From Pegea sp. RAD2-039 (lineage: Eukaryota > Chordata > Thaliacea > Salpida > Salpidae): a DNA stretch of 64,000 nt. Where the stretch lies: the NCBI GenBank assembly GCA_034620365.1, contig JAQGEQ010000363.1, forward strand, positions 496,001 to 560,000, given 5' to 3'. This document shows positions 62,804-64,000 of this stretch, in pieces; position 1 is the stretch's first letter; each line of letters starts with the position of its first letter. Both the position numbers and the translations under genes were made by a program. The notes beneath the pieces are model-generated. The model was not told the origin of the DNA. It saw nothing but the letters and a program-made list of their open reading frames with translations, and did not search any database.

Positions 62804-64000
62804 CTACATTTGATTTTCATCACTTTCATCTTCATACAACAGACGATCATTTACATATCTTCCACTCTAATTGATAAAAACAAAGTTGGTATAATAATCA
62901 GATCATTAAAGAAAAAGTTATCGTTTGCTACACAATTTTTTATATATAAAATCTTGTTTTAATGATGGAAAATTTATTTTTGTTGTAAACAATCGCACAT
63001 TTCAATAAAAAGAAATGTTTTGTTCAAATTAGTACTGACCCCTTGATTTTGAAGAAGAAATTCTTTTTCTTGTCGTCTCATCTGAGTTAAGAAGAAATTA
63101 ATAAAATGGAATCAAGTTTTTCAATTTTTTCATACCTCTGAAGCTTTTCTCTTTCTGTAGCTAGTATTACGACAAAACCGAATAGTGAAGAATAAGATCA
63201 TAAAGACGGCAAGAACAATTGCAAATAATGCTCCAAATGATACCTTTTTTCCATATTTATTCTATAAATTATAAATTAGATAATTGAAAAATGTACTATA
63301 AATAAACTTATTTATTTCCTACTATAACCTATATCAAATAGAAATTACTTTTCTTATAGAAACAAACAAAAGTAATCACTTTTAACAATTTCTCTACAAA
63401 ATAAGATTAAAAACAGTAAGATTCGTTGAAGGCTAAAAATAAAAACTTGAGATTTTTTGAAAATTTTAACTAGTTAAACAAACTAATATTTTGAATAAAA
63501 AAAATTAAAAGTAGTTCACTAAAGGTCTTATATAATTATAGTTAAATTAGTAATAATCAAATAGCAAACTGTTGTAATCAATTAATAAAAGTCTTTTTAT
63601 GAATTTATGTGGTTTAAGAAGAAATTTTTAAAATGAATTTAAGTAAACTCACAACTTTCTTCATGATAGAGTTTATAACATCAGCTGAAAATAATTTTTT
63701 ATTGATTATAAACATCTTTACAATTTTTTAATAATTAATTTTTATCATTAAACCTAATAAAAAAACTTTGAAAAAATTAATTACTTTTAACAACAGTGGA
63801 GTTAGTTGATGTCGTGTGAGACCTGCAAAGAAAAATTATAAATTGATACCTTACTGAAATAAAAAGTTTATATAAAATTACTTTTAAAAACTAATCAAAC
63901 TTAGTTTGAGATTAAATTTATATTAAAATTAACAGTTATATATTTTAAGGGTTTTATAAAATATATCTCAATGAAAACAAAGAGAAATATATTTTAGGAA
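62804..64000 (-). CDS. single-pass membrane protein, C-terminal part
   Basis: Minus-strand exons entering from the right edge: about 63823-63786 (HTTSTNSTVV, Ser/Thr-rich), 63685-63658 (ADVINSIMKK), 63262-63136 (NKYGKKVSFGALFAIVL then AVFMILFFTIRFCRN), about 63075-63040 (MRRQEKEFLLQNQ) and about 62867-62804 (SGRYVNDRLLYEDESDENQM, TAG). The third exon holds one clear transmembrane helix followed by a basic stop-transfer stretch (RNTSYRKRKASE). The next two form a short charged cytoplasmic tail. This is the layout of a type I receptor or adhesion-type protein whose ectodomain lies outside the window. The Ser/Thr stretch before the helix may be an O-glycosylated stalk. The family cannot be told from the tail. 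Exon junctions were read from GT/AG sites and protein sense only. Confidence 0.6.

Noticed and set aside
1-64000. CRISPR arrays, rRNA genes, retroviral or other capsid/envelope elements
   Set aside because: No regularly spaced repeats, no rRNA core sequence, and no gag, integrase or long-terminal-repeat structure seen. Only LINE remnants were found.

Overview
This is an AT-rich (roughly 30% G+C by eye) metazoan nuclear window. The genes have many small exons joined by very short introns, often 47-60 bp with GT..AG ends, separated by 1-4 kb of AT-rich spacer. The content is animal: a sarcomeric Ig/FN3 protein, a B0AT-type SLC6 transporter, a dual oxidase maturation factor, an SR-cyclophilin and a mitochondrial SLC25 carrier. 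It is an invertebrate by gene compactness. The myosin-binding-protein-C-like architecture might hint at a chordate relative such as a tunicate, but the species cannot be named from sequence alone.

Layout. 0-0.5 kb (-): start of a NUDT7/8-type coenzyme A Nudix hydrolase running off the left edge. 4.4-6.9 kb (+): an 11-exon SLC6 transporter. 9.85-11.6 kb (+): an intronless coiled-coil protein. 12.6-19.7 kb (-): a MyBP-C-like muscle protein with about 10 Ig and 6 FN3 domains plus an M-motif. 23.6-28.9 kb (+): two tandem S10 serine carboxypeptidases with matching exons. 30.0-30.8 kb: a 5'-truncated LINE with reverse transcriptase C-terminal remnants. 32.9-34.7 kb (+): a poly-zinc-finger protein. 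36.8-39.0 kb (-): a divergent HSF-like gene model. 40.4-42.5 kb (-): DUOXA. 42.8-43.0 kb (-): C-terminal exons of a small membrane protein. 44.0-47.5 kb (-): an unidentified RS-rich multi-exon gene. 48.9-52.3 kb (-): a PPIG/NKTR-type SR-cyclophilin. 56.4-58.1 kb (-): SLC25A39/40. 62.8-64.0 kb (-): the C-terminal part of a single-pass membrane protein.

The genes form no operon or obvious pathway. Two local groupings stand out: the carboxypeptidase duplication, and two adjacent same-strand RS-rich genes that both look like nuclear-speckle proteins. Six copies of one LINE 3' end are scattered through the window, and they share a hairpin that keeps pairing in a diverged copy. A second repeat lies 190-370 bp upstream of the start codons of two unrelated genes. 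A GC-richer block at 61.3-61.5 kb contains five perfect small hairpins and may be a structured RNA or a mobile-element end. The strongest biological finding is the invertebrate MyBP-C-like gene. I see no convincing wholly new multi-gene system.
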